Of a DNA stretch of 6,402 bases, positions 5,577 through 6,402 are shown in pieces; the first letter of the stretch is position 1, and each line of letters opens with the position of its first letter. The translations under genes and the position numbers were made by a program. The stretch is from an uncultured Actinomycetes bacterium (lineage in GTDB: Bacteria; Actinomycetota; Actinomycetes; Nanopelagicales; Nanopelagicaceae). Location: positions 1 to 6,402 of the forward strand of contig CAIXTG010000044.1 in assembly GCA_903922325.1 (NCBI GenBank), written 5' to 3'. The notes under the pieces are model-generated. The model made no database searches. It had not been told where the DNA came from and worked only from the letters and a program-made list of their open reading frames with translations.

Positions 5577-6402
5577 TCGGCCGCGTTGCAATAACCGATA
5601 TCTCCCCCACAATTTACTTTGGTGGAGAATTCACTCCTGTCAAAGCAATTGTTAATGAAGAAATCCTGGTCAGTGCAACTGTTGCTGGCGAGGGCCATGA
5701 CTATCCGGTAGTCCACGTTATTACTCGCGATAGCAAAGGCAAAGAATTAACTCGCACCAAAGCTATCGAGCGTAACCCTGGTACCGACCGCTATGAAGCA
5801 CCGATTGCACTACCGAAACTAGGTAGCTTCACTTTCGAAATTGAAGCTGCAATTGTTACCCAATACCGAACTGTTACAACTAACTCACCTTTGTTCCCGG
5901 TTTATGTTGAGCGCGAGCGCGCCCTAGTTGGCGCGTGGTATGAATTCTTCCCACGCAGTGAAGGTGCCAGCATAAATAAAGATGGTACTTACACCAGTGG
6001 AAATTTTGCAACCGCTACAAAGCGGCTAAAAGGCGTAAAAGATATGGGTTTTGACGTCCTATATATTCCGCCGATTCACCCAATTGGTATTTCTCACCGC
6101 AAGGGCCCGAACAACACTTTAACTGCTGGGCCAAATGATCCAGGTGTGCCATGGGGTATTGGTAATTCAGATGGTGGTCACGATGCGATTAATCCCGCAC
6201 TTGGCACGATGAAAGATTTTGAGAGCTTTGTGAAAGAAGCACAAAAGTTAGATCTTGAAATTGCCCTAGATCTAGCGTTGCAAACTTCACCTGATCATCC
6301 GTGGGTTAAAGAACATCCGAACTGGTTTAACTATCGCGCCGACGGCACGATCGCCTACGCTGAAAATCCTCCAAAGAAGTATCAAGATATCTACCCAATC
6401 AA
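5573..6402 (+). CDS. glgE: Alpha-1,4-glucan:maltose-1-phosphate maltosyltransferase, N-terminal part, apparently without the usual helical insert
   Basis: GlgE extends linear alpha-1,4-glucans with maltosyl units from maltose-1-phosphate. I read 276 residues before the right edge; the full protein is usually about 650-700. Residues 1-91 form the N-terminal beta domain (IGRVAITDISPTI, VSATVAGEGHD, GTDRYEA). The GH13 barrel region starts near 113 with VERERALVGAWYEFFPRSEG, then LYIPPIHPIG, HRKGPNNT, GGHDAINPALGT, IALDLALQTSPDHPWV and YAENPPKKYQDIYP, all strongly family-typical. The catalytic acids lie beyond the window. Family members that I recall carry about 90 more residues, a helical S domain, between these two regions; here only about 20 join them, in frame. 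The TTG at 5573 is the only usable start: an in-frame stop lies at 5546-5548, no ATG or GTG occurs nearby, and GAGGG sits 6 bases upstream. The TTGA overlap with the aceE stop implies translational coupling. TreS, Pep2 and GlgB partners are not visible here. Confidence 0.93.
   Translation, partial: MIGRVAITDISPTIYFGGEFTPVKAIVNEEILVSATVAGEGHDYPVVHVITRDSKGKELTRTKAIERNPGTDRYEAPIALPKLGSFTFEIEAAIVTQYRTVTTNSPLFPVYVERERALVGAWYEFFPRSEGASINKDGTYTSGNFATATKRLKGVKDMGFDVLYIPPIHPIGISHRKGPNNTLTAGPNDPGVPWGIGNSDGGHDAINPALGTMKDFESFVKEAQKLDLEIALDLALQTSPDHPWVKEHPNWFNYRADGTIAYAENPPKKYQDIYPI

Noticed and set aside
5577..5640. Terminator or promoter between aceE and glgE
   Set aside because: There is no intergenic space: glgE starts within the aceE stop codon and the following bases encode the conserved GlgE N-terminus.
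5522..5716. Minus-strand open frame of 64 codons across the aceE-glgE junction
   Set aside because: It is antisense to the coding sequence of both genes, with no SD and no recognisable product.
1..6402. Mobile element, CRISPR array, toxin-antitoxin pair or defence system
   Set aside because: No direct-repeat arrays, transposase or integrase motifs, or target duplications were seen beside the tRNA, and every coding region is accounted for by housekeeping families.

Overview
The window is compact, gene-dense bacterial chromosome from an actinobacterium. The evidence is the set of actinobacterial families it carries: an RNase HI/phosphatase fusion, a DUF3052 protein, an AhpE-like peroxiredoxin, a homodimeric AceE and GlgE. 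From memory, the order also resembles the Mycobacterium tuberculosis neighbourhood Rv2228c-Rv2229c ... Rv2238c-Rv2239c ... Rv2241 (aceE). By eye the base composition is much less GC-rich than in Streptomyces or mycobacteria, with many A/T-ending codons. Intergenic gaps are under 100 bases. Together these suggest a streamlined aquatic lineage such as the freshwater acI/Nanopelagicales group. That placement is inference.

Minus strand, 1-2766, in transcription order from right to left: a DUF3052 protein (2766-2374), an AhpE-like peroxiredoxin (2363-1899), tRNA-Val(UAC) with encoded CCA (1852-1778), a coiled-coil zinc-ribbon protein (1699-974), and a bifunctional RNase HI/histidine phosphatase (969 to beyond the left edge). 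No convincing terminator separates these genes, so some or all may be co-transcribed. Internal promoter-like sites occur before the peroxiredoxin and before the tRNA. The 89-base divergent gap at 2767-2855 carries the aceE promoter and a few small inverted repeats.

Plus strand, 2856-6402: aceE, the pyruvate dehydrogenase E1 subunit, followed by glgE, a maltose-1-phosphate maltosyltransferase that runs off the right edge. The glgE start is a TTG overlapping the aceE stop (TTGA), with a Shine-Dalgarno site inside the end of aceE, so the two are probably translationally coupled. This joins entry of pyruvate into the TCA cycle to alpha-glucan synthesis.

The most notable observation is that this GlgE seems to lack the roughly 90-residue helical segment that normally interrupts its N-terminal domain, although the reading frame is intact and the flanking family motifs are present. 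I found no mobile element, CRISPR array, phage gene or defence system. Apart from the GlgE architecture and the aceE-glgE coupling, this is ordinary housekeeping sequence.
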